From Chloroflexota bacterium (lineage in GTDB: Bacteria > Chloroflexota > Dehalococcoidia > Lucifugimonadales > UBA3495), in NCBI GenBank assembly GCA_028875655.1, contig JAPPCX010000035.1, positions 1 to 33,959 on the forward strand: a stretch of DNA of 33,959 nucleotides, given 5' to 3'. Positions within the stretch are counted from its first letter, which is position 1. The number at the start of each line of letters is the position of its first letter. Under the pieces are notes generated by a model. The model was not told the DNA's origin, ran no database searches, and was given only the letters and a program-made list of their open reading frames with translations. The position numbers and the translations under genes are program-made. This document shows, one piece after another, positions 14,027 to 21,818 of the stretch.

Positions 14027-15085
14027 TTAGTCCTGCTTCCGTCCCGTCAGTTGCTCGTAGGTGAGCCGCTTGCCCACCATTCCCCGGATCACGCGCTTGA
14101 TGCTCTCAAAGCCGTTGCCTTTGCCCGAGTTGAGCCGGTAGGTACTCTCGTCCAGGTAGCGGCGCAGGTGTTTCCGGCTGACGCCGTGATAGGTTCCCCG
14201 GTATGTGCCCTTGAATAGTGCCCAGAAGCTTTCAATCGCGTTGGTGGTCCCGCCGTTGTCGTTCACGTACTGGCCGATGCGGTGCTCCACCTTCTCGTGG
14301 CCGTACCCAAAGTCTTCGAGCCCCCGATACGCGGCGTGCCCGTCGGTACAGATGATGGAACCGATATGCACGTTGTCGAGCACGCCGTCCCGTATTTCCT
14401 CGATGTCGGCGAATTTCAATGGGAACGCCATCACCTTGCCGCCGGGCCCGCCCTCCTTGAGGCCGAACACGGTAATCCGACCTTTCTGCCAATCGCCGTG
14501 CAACTTTTTCTTGGCGTGTTTCCAGCGTTCGATGCCGCCAATGTAGGTCTCGTCCACCTGGACTGTGCCCCTCATCATCGGCGGGTCGTCCTCCCGCATG
14601 GCCTCGCGGATGCGCATTTCCAAGTGCCACGCCGTATCCTGCTTGACATCCAGCAATTTCGACAGGTTGACGCTGCTGACGCCATGGCGATCCGAGAGCA
14701 TGAAGTAGATCGCCAGCAGCCATTTCTTGAATGTCAGGTTGGTCTCCTCAAAAACCGTGCCGACGCGGACCGAGAAGAATTTCCAGCACGCCCGGCAACG
14801 CCACTTCATGGGCTTGCCGCCCTTGGACTCGTACACGTTATCGCTGCCGCATTTCGGGCAGAAGGGCGTCTCGCCCCAAACACATTCTTCGACGAAGGCG
14901 GTCGCCGCCTCCTCGCTGGAGAAGCGATCAAAGAACTTCTCGATGCCGATGATGTCCAGTTGCTCTTTCTTGGTTGGTTTCCGCTTGGGCGCGAGCGTGC
15001 CCGCCTTGTCTGGTGTCGTGATCTCCGAGCCGCCGCGGTTGACGATTTCGCCCTTCCTGACGCTGATCCTGTTGTTCGCGTCCAT
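14027..15085 (-). CDS. IS1595 family (ISXO2-like) transposase
   Basis: A 352-residue transposase. An N-terminal zinc ribbon (CPKCGSDNVYES...WRCRACWKFF, about residues 77-101) is followed by the FEETNLTFKKWLLAIYFM helix typical of ISXO2-like proteins. The DDE-type catalytic domain shows VQVDETYIGG (first Asp), IICTDGHAAYRG (second Asp) and TTNAIESFWALFKGTYRG (Asn-Glu). The frame is intact, so the enzyme may be active. The element's ends (9768 and 15856) are probably its substrates. The start ATG 15085 has AAGGAGAAAG upstream. Confidence 0.93.
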   Translation of the reverse strand: MDANNRISVRKGEIVNRGGSEITTPDKAGTLAPKRKPTKKEQLDIIGIEKFFDRFSSEEAATAFVEECVWGETPFCPKCGSDNVYESKGGKPMKWRCRACWKFFSVRVGTVFEETNLTFKKWLLAIYFMLSDRHGVSSVNLSKLLDVKQDTAWHLEMRIREAMREDDPPMMRGTVQVDETYIGGIERWKHAKKKLHGDWQKGRITVFGLKEGGPGGKVMAFPLKFADIEEIRDGVLDNVHIGSIICTDGHAAYRGLEDFGYGHEKVEHRIGQYVNDNGGTTNAIESFWALFKGTYRGTYHGVSRKHLRRYLDESTYRLNSGKGNGFESIKRVIRGMVGKRLTYEQLTGRKQD

Positions 15086-15110
15086 GATTGCTTTCTCCTT
15101 TCTCTTGCTC

Positions 15111-15159
15111 TGATTTCAACGAATCAGACGCAAATAATTTCTGTCAAGTATTGAAATCA
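15111..15159. promoter_or_regulatory. Inverted repeat upstream of the transposase
   Basis: TGATTTCAA (15111-15119) and TTGAAATCA (15151-15159) are perfect inverted copies 31 nt apart, directly 5' of the transposase start. An operator or leader hairpin is plausible. Confidence 0.4.
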
Positions 15160-15207
15160 ACAGAACGGATATTCGTCCCGTTCATTGTGCGCGCCACGGC
15201 TCTGAGT

Positions 15208-15267
15208 CTATAATGATGGTGTGGCAGCGCAGCCGGGGGTGACGGCCCCCAGCTCGAGGAGTTTCAT
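15208..15267 (-). CDS. Possible 19-residue leader peptide
   Basis: ATG 15267 follows GGAGG (15276-15280) at 8-nt spacing and encodes MKLLELGAVTPGCAATPSL before TAG. The stretch CCCCGGCTG(C/T)GCTGCCA occurs twice, once within and once upstream of this frame. It lies between the tRNA-like gene and the transposase on the same strand. Only the ribosome-binding site supports it. Confidence 0.3.
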   Translation of the reverse strand: MKLLELGAVTPGCAATPSL

Positions 15268-15318
15268 AATTCGGGCCTCCTTTTCTTGGCAGCACAGCCG
15301 GGGATGCGCCGCCATTAT

Positions 15319-15390
15319 TGGTGGAGACGCCGGGATTCGAACCCGGGCAGGGCGTGGCTATCAACCTGACCTGCTCACCAAGACGTCCCC
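15319..15390 (-). tRNA. tRNA-like structure with encoded CCA, no clear anticodon arm
   Basis: The acceptor stem GGGGACG/CGTCTCC pairs over seven positions (one G-U). The T-arm CCGGG-TTCGAAT-CCCGG is perfect, the discriminator is A and CCA is encoded. Total length is 72 nt with CCA, about four short. The middle does not form a normal anticodon arm: GCAGG pairs with CCTGC around an 18-nt insert that itself can fold (GGTT-GAT-AGCC). It may be a decayed tRNA or a mimic recognised by tRNA enzymes. Confidence 0.6.
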
Positions 15391-15403
15391 ACCGCTCTTA
15401 TGT

Positions 15404-15495
15404 TGGCGGAGGATGGCGGGATCGAACCGCAATGCCTTTGGAGACATTTCTCGGATTTACAGTCCGGTCCAGTTACCAAACTGGAAACATCCTCC
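15404..15495 (-). tRNA. tRNA-Tyr (GTA)
   Basis: A class II tRNA with long variable arm. The acceptor GGAGGAT/ATCCTCC is perfect, followed by discriminator G and encoded CCA. The D-arm is CCAGTTTGGTAACTGG, the anticodon loop CTGTAAA (anticodon GTA) sits on CGGA/TCCG, the variable arm includes GAGA...TCTC, and the T-arm GCGG-TTCGATC-CCGC has its outer pair mismatched. It differs from a typical chromosomal tRNA-Tyr in several stem pairs, as tRNAs carried by mobile elements often do. Confidence 0.8.
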
Positions 15496-15502
15496 GCCAC
15501 AT

Positions 15503-15559
15503 GAGGATGGTTCGTAGTGGACAACACCCCCATCAAAATGGAGGTTACGAACCATCCTC
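15503..15559. repeat. Perfect 14-bp hairpin next to tRNA-Tyr
   Basis: GAGGATGGTTCGTA (15503-15516) pairs with TACGAACCATCCTC (15546-15559) around 29 nt, inside which ACCCCCAT/ATGGAGGT adds seven pairs. The loop length equals that of the hairpin at 12302-12354. It could be a third, minimal tRNA-like element or a processing signal. Confidence 0.55.
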
Positions 15560-15624
15560 TCTACCACTCTAAACCCGTCTCCGATCTCATCACAAATTGG
15601 TTGTATTCCTAAAAATGCCCACAC

Positions 15625-15698
15625 AAGATCGGACGCCCCAACGCAATCAGTTGGGGCGTCCGATCTTCGATTCCCACAATTCGTTGGGGTGCCCGATC
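15625..15698. repeat. Perfect 17-bp hairpin plus a third copy of its arm
   Basis: AAGATCGGACGCCCCAA (15625-15641) pairs perfectly with TTGGGGCGTCCGATCTT (15651-15667) around nine bases. A third, slightly changed copy of the right arm (TTGGGGTGCCCGATCTTT) follows at 15684-15701. It lies between the tRNA cluster and the right end of the mobile element. A terminator or a nested miniature element are both possible. Confidence 0.6.
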
Positions 15699-15807
15699 TT
15701 TGATGGCGAAGGACGGCAGGCGCGGTTTACAGTGATTTTGCCGCTAAATTAGGCGAATCTGACCGATAGCCCGGAAATCACTGCTGATTAGGCCGGCACG
15801 ACCAGCC

Positions 15808-15856
15808 AGCACGTGGGGTGGATGTAGGGTGCTCGTTAGTGCCCCGGATAGACTCC
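15808..15856 (-). repeat. Right terminal inverted repeat
   Basis: Read on the minus strand from 15856 it gives GGAGTCTATCCGGG, then GCACTAACGA and GCACCCTACA, matching the left end. CTATGAGC follows directly outside at 15857-15864. Confidence 0.75.
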
Positions 15857-15864
15857 CTATGAGC

Positions 15865-16156
15865 GGGGCGGGGTAGTTGGATGGTTGAGTTAAATGGTAC
15901 GGATGGATGGAGGTTAGGGGCAAGGGGGAACGTGTCACTCATGGGTGTGGGAAACCGTCGTTGCGAGCGAAGCGTGGCAACCTCGTGCCGATGGCGACGC
16001 CCGTAGCCCCAACGAGATTGCGTCGCTTTGCTCCTCGCAACGACGATGACACCATTGGCGGAGTTTTGCACAGTGCAGGGCCGGCTCTCTCCCTTGCCGA
16101 TTTTCCGCACGGTGGGCTATACTGATTTACAGTTTTTTCAGGCGGGCGTGAGCGAA
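15865..16156. repeat. Intergenic repeats upstream of prfA-prmC
   Basis: The segment holds two arms of the GTTGCGAGCGAAGCGTGGCAAC repeat family (15957-15983 and about 16018-16046, inverted). The frame of the downstream gene stays open through this part, but it has no protein-like character. No separate gene is seen. Confidence 0.5.
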
Positions 16157-18121
16157 ATGGTCGACATTTTCGATAAGTTGCAGCCCATTGTGGAGCGGTA
16201 TCGCGCCATCGAAACCGAGATGGCCCAACCCGAGGTTGCCGCCGATTATGCTCGTTTGGGTGAACTGAATCGCGAACGCTCCGGCCTGGAGGACCTGGTC
16301 GGCATCGACGTGGAGCGCCGCAAGCTGGCCGAGGAACAGGCTGACCTGCGCGCCCTCATCACCGAGGGCGGCGACCCTGAGTTGGTCGAAATGGCCCAGT
16401 TGGAATTGGCCGATGTTGAAAACCGCCTTTCCGAACTGGCCCAGCAACTCCGCATCGCCCTGCTGCCCAAGGATCCCAACGACGAACGCGACGTGATTGT
16501 CGAGATCCACGCCGCCGCCGGCGGGCAGGAAGCGTCGCTGTTCGCGTCCGACCTCTACCGCATGTACCAGCGCTACGCCCAGGAACAGGGCTGGAGCGTG
16601 GACATCCTGGACTCCAACCCGTCCGACTTGGGCGGATTCAGCCGCATCGCGTTTTCCGTGGACGGGCGAAACGCCTTCAGTAAGCTCAAGTTCGAGGCCG
16701 GCGTACATCGCGTCCAGCGCGTTCCCGAAACCGAGGCGCAGGGCCGCATCCACACCTCCACGGCCACGGTGGCCGTGCTGCCCCAGGCCGACGAGGTTGA
16801 GGTCAACATCAAGGAAGACGACCTGCGCATCGACATATTCCACGCCGGCGGACACGGCGGGCAGAACGTCAACAAAGTCGCCACCGCCGTGCGCATCGTC
16901 CACGAACCTACGGGCATCACCGTCGTCTGCCAGGACGAACGCTCCCAGTACAAGAACAAGTCCAAGGCCATGACCATCCTGCGCAGCCGGCTCTACTCCG
17001 CCGAGCAGGAACGGCACCAGGCCGAGATTTCCAGCAACCGCAAGGCCCAGATCGGCAGCGGCGACCGCAGCGAGAAAATCCGCACCTACAACTACCCCCA
17101 GGATCGCATCACCGACCACCGGATCAGCCTGTCCACTCACGGGATACAGCGCCTGATGGACGGCGGCCTCAACGAGATCATCGACCGCCTCATCACCGCC
17201 GACCAGGAGCGCGGTCTGGCCGCCATCTCCGCGTATGCCCTGATGCCCAGCCTGCGCGACGTAATCCAGGCCACCCACCGCACGCTGGAATCGGCCGGCA
17301 TCCCCGATGCCCGGCTGGAGGCCGAGGTCATGGTGATGGACGTGATGCGGATGCCTCGCCAGGCCATCTTCGCCGAGCAGGAATCCCAGGTCGCGGCGCA
17401 GCAGGAGGCCCAGCTATCCGCCATCGTGGAGCGACGCCTCACCCGCGAACCGTTGGCCTACATCCTCAACTACCGCGAGTTCTACGGCGTCAACCTGCTG
17501 GTCAACCCGGACGTGCTCATCCCGCGGCCGGAGACGGAAACGCTGGTGGAACACGCCCTGTTTATGGCCCTCATGGGCATGGAGAGCCGGGAGTTGGTCA
17601 TCGCCGACGTGGGCACCGGAACCGGCGCCATCGCCGTCAACTTGGCCATCCACCTGCCTGCCGCCCGCATCTACGCCAGCGACGCCTTTGACCCGACGCT
17701 GGACGTGGCGGCCTACAACGTGCGGATGCACAACGTCGCCGACCGGGTCACGCTGCTGAAAGGCGACCTGCTGGAATCGCTCCCGGAGCCGGTGGACGTG
17801 ATCGCGGCCAACCTGCCCTACCTGCCCACCGAACGCATCCCCACGTTGCAACCGGAAGTCCAGTGGGAACCGGTGGTGGCCCTGGACGGCGGGCCCGACG
17901 GCCTGGACCACATCCGCCGCCTGATCGCACAGGCCGCCGAGCCGGACCGCCTCAAACCCCACGGCGTCATCCTGCTGGAAATGGACCCGGAGCAGATGGA
18001 TGAGGCGCGACGCCTGGCATCGGAAACGTTCCCGGACGCCGAAATCACCGTCGAGCGCGACCTGGCCGGCCGGGAGCGCGTGCTATCGGTCAGCCTCGCC
18101 GGCAGCCAGGACGGCTACTAG
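16157..18121 (+). CDS. Fusion of peptide chain release factor 1 and PrmC methyltransferase
   Basis: One 654-residue frame joins RF1 (about residues 1-358) to PrmC (about 365-654). RF1 decodes UAA/UAG stops: the tripeptide region is RVPETEAQGRIHTS (PET at 190-192) and the peptidyl-hydrolysis loop is GGHGGQNVNK (GGQ at 234-236). PrmC methylates that glutamine using SAM: SAM motif I DVGTGTGAIAV (484-494), IPRPETE (455-461) and NLPY (552-555) in place of the usual NPPY. The linker SAYALMPSLRD has Met363, where a separate PrmC would begin, but no ribosome-binding site precedes it. ATG 16157 is chosen; GTG 16148 is an alternative. The stop overlaps the convergent gene by four bases. Confidence 0.9.
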   Translation: MVDIFDKLQPIVERYRAIETEMAQPEVAADYARLGELNRERSGLEDLVGIDVERRKLAEEQADLRALITEGGDPELVEMAQLELADVENRLSELAQQLRIALLPKDPNDERDVIVEIHAAAGGQEASLFASDLYRMYQRYAQEQGWSVDILDSNPSDLGGFSRIAFSVDGRNAFSKLKFEAGVHRVQRVPETEAQGRIHTSTATVAVLPQADEVEVNIKEDDLRIDIFHAGGHGGQNVNKVATAVRIVHEPTGITVVCQDERSQYKNKSKAMTILRSRLYSAEQERHQAEISSNRKAQIGSGDRSEKIRTYNYPQDRITDHRISLSTHGIQRLMDGGLNEIIDRLITADQERGLAAISAYALMPSLRDVIQATHRTLESAGIPDARLEAEVMVMDVMRMPRQAIFAEQESQVAAQQEAQLSAIVERRLTREPLAYILNYREFYGVNLLVNPDVLIPRPETETLVEHALFMALMGMESRELVIADVGTGTGAIAVNLAIHLPAARIYASDAFDPTLDVAAYNVRMHNVADRVTLLKGDLLESLPEPVDVIAANLPYLPTERIPTLQPEVQWEPVVALDGGPDGLDHIRRLIAQAAEPDRLKPHGVILLEMDPEQMDEARRLASETFPDAEITVERDLAGRERVLSVSLAGSQDGY

Positions 18122-18564
18122 CCAATCGCCCGGCTGCTCTGCAGGAGCCAGGCCGCGTCCAACTCGACGCCCGGCTGGCAGATTTTGATGAACTCCCCCA
18201 CGTCGCCGATGTAGGGAGCCTCGCCGCGGCAGCGCCGCAGGTACTCCACCACCACCGCCAGGTTCACCACGCCCCTGGCATCGGTGAACGGGGATTCCCG
18301 CGCCTCCGCAATGTCGGTCAACTCCCAGCGGCCCGGGCCGGTGCCCTGGTTATTGAACCAGTCCCGTTTCAGCACTCCGTCAACGTCGGGTTTCCGGTCA
18401 CCCATCGCCAGTTCCACCGCCTGCCACAGTTGGGCCCGCCGGATCGGTTCTCCTCGCGTAACCAGCACGTCGCGGATGATCTTGCTCGCCATCAGCGTGA
18501 TGCTATCGTCAAGGCTGACGGCGTAGTCTAAATCGGCATTATAGTTGGCGTCGGGGGATGTCAT
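18118..18564 (-). CDS. Hypothetical protein with winged-helix-like N-terminus
   Basis: A 148-residue protein. Residues about 22-82 (SITLMASKIIRDVLVTRGEPIRRAQLWQAVELAM, then VLKRDWFNNQGTGPGRWELTD) have the helix-helix-wing pattern of winged-helix domains. The remainder is helical and ends near WLLQSSRAIG. No recognised family. Its stop overlaps that of the RF1-PrmC gene, tail to tail. ATG 18564 is the first good start, with AGGAGAATAC before it. Confidence 0.6.
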   Translation of the reverse strand: MTSPDANYNADLDYAVSLDDSITLMASKIIRDVLVTRGEPIRRAQLWQAVELAMGDRKPDVDGVLKRDWFNNQGTGPGRWELTDIAEARESPFTDARGVVNLAVVVEYLRRCRGEAPYIGDVGEFIKICQPGVELDAAWLLQSSRAIG

Positions 18565-18660
18565 GTATTCTCCTGGGTTGGTCTGATTTCATTCGGGTAT
18601 GGCGGTGGCCGTTGCCGCGTTGCGACCGGGAAATCATGTTGCCCGATGGCGCGGACGCCG

Positions 18661-20184
18661 TCAAGACAAGCCGCTGATCTCCAGCGTGCGCACCTCGTCA
18701 GCCTCAAAGTCGGCGACGCGGATGGCGTGATTGTTGGTGTCGGCGATGTAGAGCAACGGCTGACGGCCATTCTCAAAGACCGCGAAGCTGAGGCCGCTGG
18801 GCTCGCTGAAGGTCGCCAGCCTGCCCGCGCCGTCGTGCAGGCCCATGGCGCCGGAACCCAGGACGGTCTGCACTGAGCGGGTCAGCGGCAACACCTTCTT
18901 GATCTTGTGGTTGTAGGTGTCGGCGATGAACAGATCGCCTTCGCGCCACTCGATGCCGATGGGATGTTGCAGGCGCACGTGATGCTCCACGCCGTCCCGG
19001 TCGCCAAAGGCGAACAGGTCGATGCCCACCAGCGTCGCGACACGTCCCGTAACCGGATCGATGCCGGCGCTGCGCACGCTGCTGGTCTCGGAGTCGGCGA
19101 AGTAGAGGATGGGACTGCCGCCCCGGTCGCTGCCGACCACGATGCCGCTGGGCTGGGCCAGCGTCGCCTGCGCCAATGGGCCGTTGTCGATGTTCTCGCC
19201 GCCGGTGCCGGCGTGGGGGCACACCATGCCGTCGGCCAGCGACAACCGCCATAGCTGGTGGGTGCCGGCCATGGCGATGTACAGGATGCCCTCGTGGTGC
19301 GCCAGGTCCCAGGGGCTGCTCAACGCGATCTGCGTGCCCGGGCCGGAGGCGCGGCGGTCATGTCCCTGCTGTCCGGTGCCGGCGACGGTATCCACCGTGC
19401 CGGCGGCCAGGTCCACCCTGCGGATGGCGTGGTTCTCGGTGTCGGCGACGTACAGCGTATCCCCCACCAACTCCATGCCCTGGGGGTGGTTGAAAGCGGC
19501 GCTGGCGTAGTCGCCGTCCGTGAAGTGCTCGGCGCCGGAGCCAACGATGGCCTGCACCTGCCCGTCCAGGTCGGTGATCACGATGCGGTTGTGGTTGGTG
19601 TCCGCGATGAAGAGGCGGTTGCCCGGCCCGTCGGCCAGCACCTTGCCGGGGAAAGCCAGCGCCGTTTCTGCCACGGCCTCCGGCTTGAGGCCCAGGTCGC
19701 GCCGGTCGATCATCCCCTGCTCGTCGAATTCGGCGATCATGCGGCCCAGCAGGTCGTCGAACGCTTCGTAGGGCAACTCGCCCTCGTGCTTGCCGATCAC
19801 CTTGCCCTCGGGGTCAACGAACATCAGCGTGGGCCAGGCGCGGCAGGCGTACTGCTGCCAGACCTGGAACTCCGCGTCGTTGACGATGGGGTGCTTCAGC
19901 TCGTAGCGCTGGGCCGCCAGCAGCACGTTGTCGGCGTACTTCTCGTTGGGGAACTTGGCGGAATGGACACCGATGACCACCAGCTCGTTCGCGTACTTCT
20001 CTTCCATTTTCCGCAACTGCGGAAACACGTGGACGCAGTTGATTCAACAATAGGTCCAGAAGTCGAGGATCACTACCTTGCCGCGCAGGTCGGCCATGCT
20101 GAGCGGCCGGTCGGTGTTGATCCATTCGACGCTTGCAGGGAAGTCCGGCGCGTTGACGTTGCCGGCGAAAGAGCGGGTGGCCAT
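18661..20184 (-). CDS. NHLRC2-like thioredoxin/NHL-repeat selenoprotein (TGA at codon 47)
   Basis: A 507-residue protein if TGA 20044-20046 is read as selenocysteine. ATG 20184 has GGAGG seven bases upstream and encodes [16 protein letters not shown], then [28 protein letters not shown]. This matches the thioredoxin-like domain of NHLRC2 relatives, whose motif is C-C-I-N-C; Sec47 replaces the second Cys. [24 protein letters not shown] closes the thioredoxin fold (to about 150). NHL repeats ([42 protein letters not shown]) form a beta-propeller from about 165. A redox role is inferred. It lies in an operon behind the gene at 20264. Confidence 0.85.
20008..20025 (-). promoter_or_regulatory. Bacterial SECIS-like hairpin
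   Basis: On the minus strand TTTCCGC-AGTT-GCGGAAA forms seven perfect pairs with a G/U-containing tetraloop, 18 nt after the TGA codon (apical loop about 25 nt after it). Bacterial SECIS elements lie inside the coding region at roughly this distance with a G in the loop. Confidence 0.7.
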
Positions 20185-20263
20185 GGTTGAGCCTCCGTTA
20201 GGGTTGGTTTGGTCACCCCGACTCCTGCCGGAACGACGGTTTAGCGGTAGTGGCGCGGATGCG

Positions 20264-20788
20264 CTAGGCGGGCGGCTGGGACTCGAAGGCCAGGGTAGCG
20301 TAGCGCATGAAGATGGCGCCTACCGGCTCGCCCAGCGGGGCGTTGGCGACCAGTACCGCGATGACGTGCTCCTTGCCCGGCTCGCCCGGCTCTTCCACCA
20401 GGACGCGCTTGGGAGTGTTGTTTCCGGTCACGACGCCGATGTTGCGGTCAATCTTGCCGTCGATGAACACCTCGCCGTAGTTGTCCACGTTGGTCTCGAA
20501 CCAGACGCGGCAGGTGGTCACATCCTGTCCCTTGACGGTCTCAGGCATGGTGAACCGCAGACGATACCAGGCGAAGGTGAAACCAACGGAATAGCGCTTC
20601 TGGAAGTCGGCGCCGCTCTCCCAGCCGGAATCGTCGTAGTCGGGCAGACGCGCGTCGCTGCCGCGCTTCTCGGCGACCAGGCCCTGGTTGGGCTCGCCGG
20701 GCTCCAGACCCTGCGCCACACGCCAGCCGTCGGACTTGATCACGGCCAGGTCGTCTTTCTGTTCCAGGTCTAAGGCTACTCGGGGCAT
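20264..20788 (-). CDS. Galactose-binding-domain-like protein
   Basis: A 174-residue protein with the pattern of a jelly-roll sugar-binding module of glycoside hydrolase family 2 type: [39 protein letters not shown], then [24 protein letters not shown] and an [10 protein letters not shown] segment. No catalytic domain is attached and no signal peptide is obvious. The start ATG 20788 has GAGGAG nine bases upstream. The stop lies 79 nt before the NHLRC2-like start, so both are likely co-transcribed and may form one complex or pathway. Confidence 0.7.
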   Translation of the reverse strand: MPRVALDLEQKDDLAVIKSDGWRVAQGLEPGEPNQGLVAEKRGSDARLPDYDDSGWESGADFQKRYSVGFTFAWYRLRFTMPETVKGQDVTTCRVWFETNVDNYGEVFIDGKIDRNIGVVTGNNTPKRVLVEEPGEPGKEHVIAVLVANAPLGEPVGAIFMRYATLAFESQPPA

Positions 20789-21009
20789 TGGGGATACTCC
20801 TCATTTTGATGATACGCGGCATTATACGCTATCGTTGCGGACTGCGAGGGAGATTGCAGCGGCGTATCCTGGGGCAGGCTGCGACCACTCCCAACGCACG
20901 TTTCGCACACGCGCTAACCCGCACTCGGTATTCTTCGGCTTTGATCGCAGTGATACACTGCATTGAGAAACAATCCCAGCCATTGTGCCGACAAACGACC
21001 GAGGACACC

Positions 21010-21552
21010 ATGACCATCAACAACCTACGGCAGGCGATAGTCGGCGTTCAACAATACGTAGCCGAGTTCGATCCCCAACCAGGCTCCAACCACTACAACT
21101 ACCAAGCCGCTGCCAACAACAGCGAAATGTCCACGCGATACATCATCATCGATCCAATACTGAACGCGCTGGGTTGGTGCTTGTCGAACCCGTCCGAGTG
21201 CATTGTCGAAAATTTTACCGAAGGTGGAAAGCCAGACTACACGCTGCTTGACGATGAAGGCGAAGCAGTCATAGTCATCGAGGCAAAACGGATCGACGGC
21301 GATACAAGGTACAAAGGCTACAGTGCGCAACTAGCCCGCTATGCAGACAGTTACCCAGCCATTGACGTCGCTGTAATCACCAACGGCCAGTATTGGGATA
21401 TCTATTATTATGACGATGTAGAGGGAGAGGTCATACCCGAATTTATCGATGAAAACGGCAGAGAACGCCCGCTAGGGCTCCACTGGCACCATACACAAAC
21501 GACCGCCTGGCGTCTGCATCATCGTCTGTGGAAAGGTCACTATTGGAGGTGA
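21010..21552 (+). CDS. Orphan HsdR N-terminal-like PD-(D/E)XK protein
   Basis: A 180-residue protein resembling the N-terminal nuclease domain of type I restriction HsdR subunits. The PD-(D/E)XK core is visible: Asp76 in KPDYTLL, then Glu91-X-Lys93 in VIVIEAKR, followed by the QLARYADSYPAIDVAVITNGQYWDIY strand typical of the group. The family's helicase motor is absent and no HsdM or HsdS is nearby. ATG 21010 is chosen after GAGGACACC; the frame is open earlier but runs through non-coding repeats. Lower GC than neighbours suggests acquisition. Confidence 0.75.
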   Translation: MTINNLRQAIVGVQQYVAEFDPQPGSNHYNYQAAANNSEMSTRYIIIDPILNALGWCLSNPSECIVENFTEGGKPDYTLLDDEGEAVIVIEAKRIDGDTRYKGYSAQLARYADSYPAIDVAVITNGQYWDIYYYDDVEGEVIPEFIDENGRERPLGLHWHHTQTTAWRLHHRLWKGHYWR

Positions 21553-21698
21553 AAGCCCGTAGCGACACAATCGGTCATTATCGAGACGACGGAGTAGCGA
21601 AATATCATCCATAACGGTGATTAGATTTACCGAGCTGTGGTACTATATTACCGTAGTGAGATTCCATCCTCACAGGATTAACACCAGAGAGGTATATT

Positions 21699-21818
21699 AT
21701 GCCTACAATGTTTGGTTTTGGCGTCCTTGGACTCATACTCGGCGTCGCTTTGGGTGCTCCTCCTTTGGCAGTGCCAGCCGGCCTCATTGGCTTGTGGCTG
21801 CATTGCAAGAACTCATAG
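21699..21818 (+). CDS. 39-residue hydrophobic peptide
   Basis: ATG 21699 follows AGAGAGG by six bases and encodes MPTMFGFGVLGLILGVALGA, then a PPLAVPAG turn and LIGLWLHCKNS. One or two short membrane segments are likely. The size and character fit type I-toxin-like or other small membrane peptides. No antisense RNA could be identified by eye. Confidence 0.45.
   Translation: MPTMFGFGVLGLILGVALGAPPLAVPAGLIGLWLHCKNS

Larger units (their letters stand above)
9768..15856. mobile_element. IS1595-family transposon with RNA-rich cargo (about 6.1 kb)
   Basis: The element is delimited by terminal inverted repeats. The left begins GGGGTCTATCCGGG at 9768 and the right, read inward from 15856, begins GGAGTCTATCCGGG. 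Of the first 34 positions 31 match, and about 40 of 48 overall. Both ends abut an 8-bp direct repeat, CTATGAGC. An ISXO2/IS1595-type transposase is encoded at 14027-15085, and 8-bp duplications are known for that family, as are members with passenger genes. A third, partial end-like sequence lies inside at 10606-10631, so the repeat may also exist elsewhere. Cargo: tRNA-like sequences, a hammerhead ribozyme, long hairpins, membrane proteins and a frameshifted gene. Confidence 0.72.
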
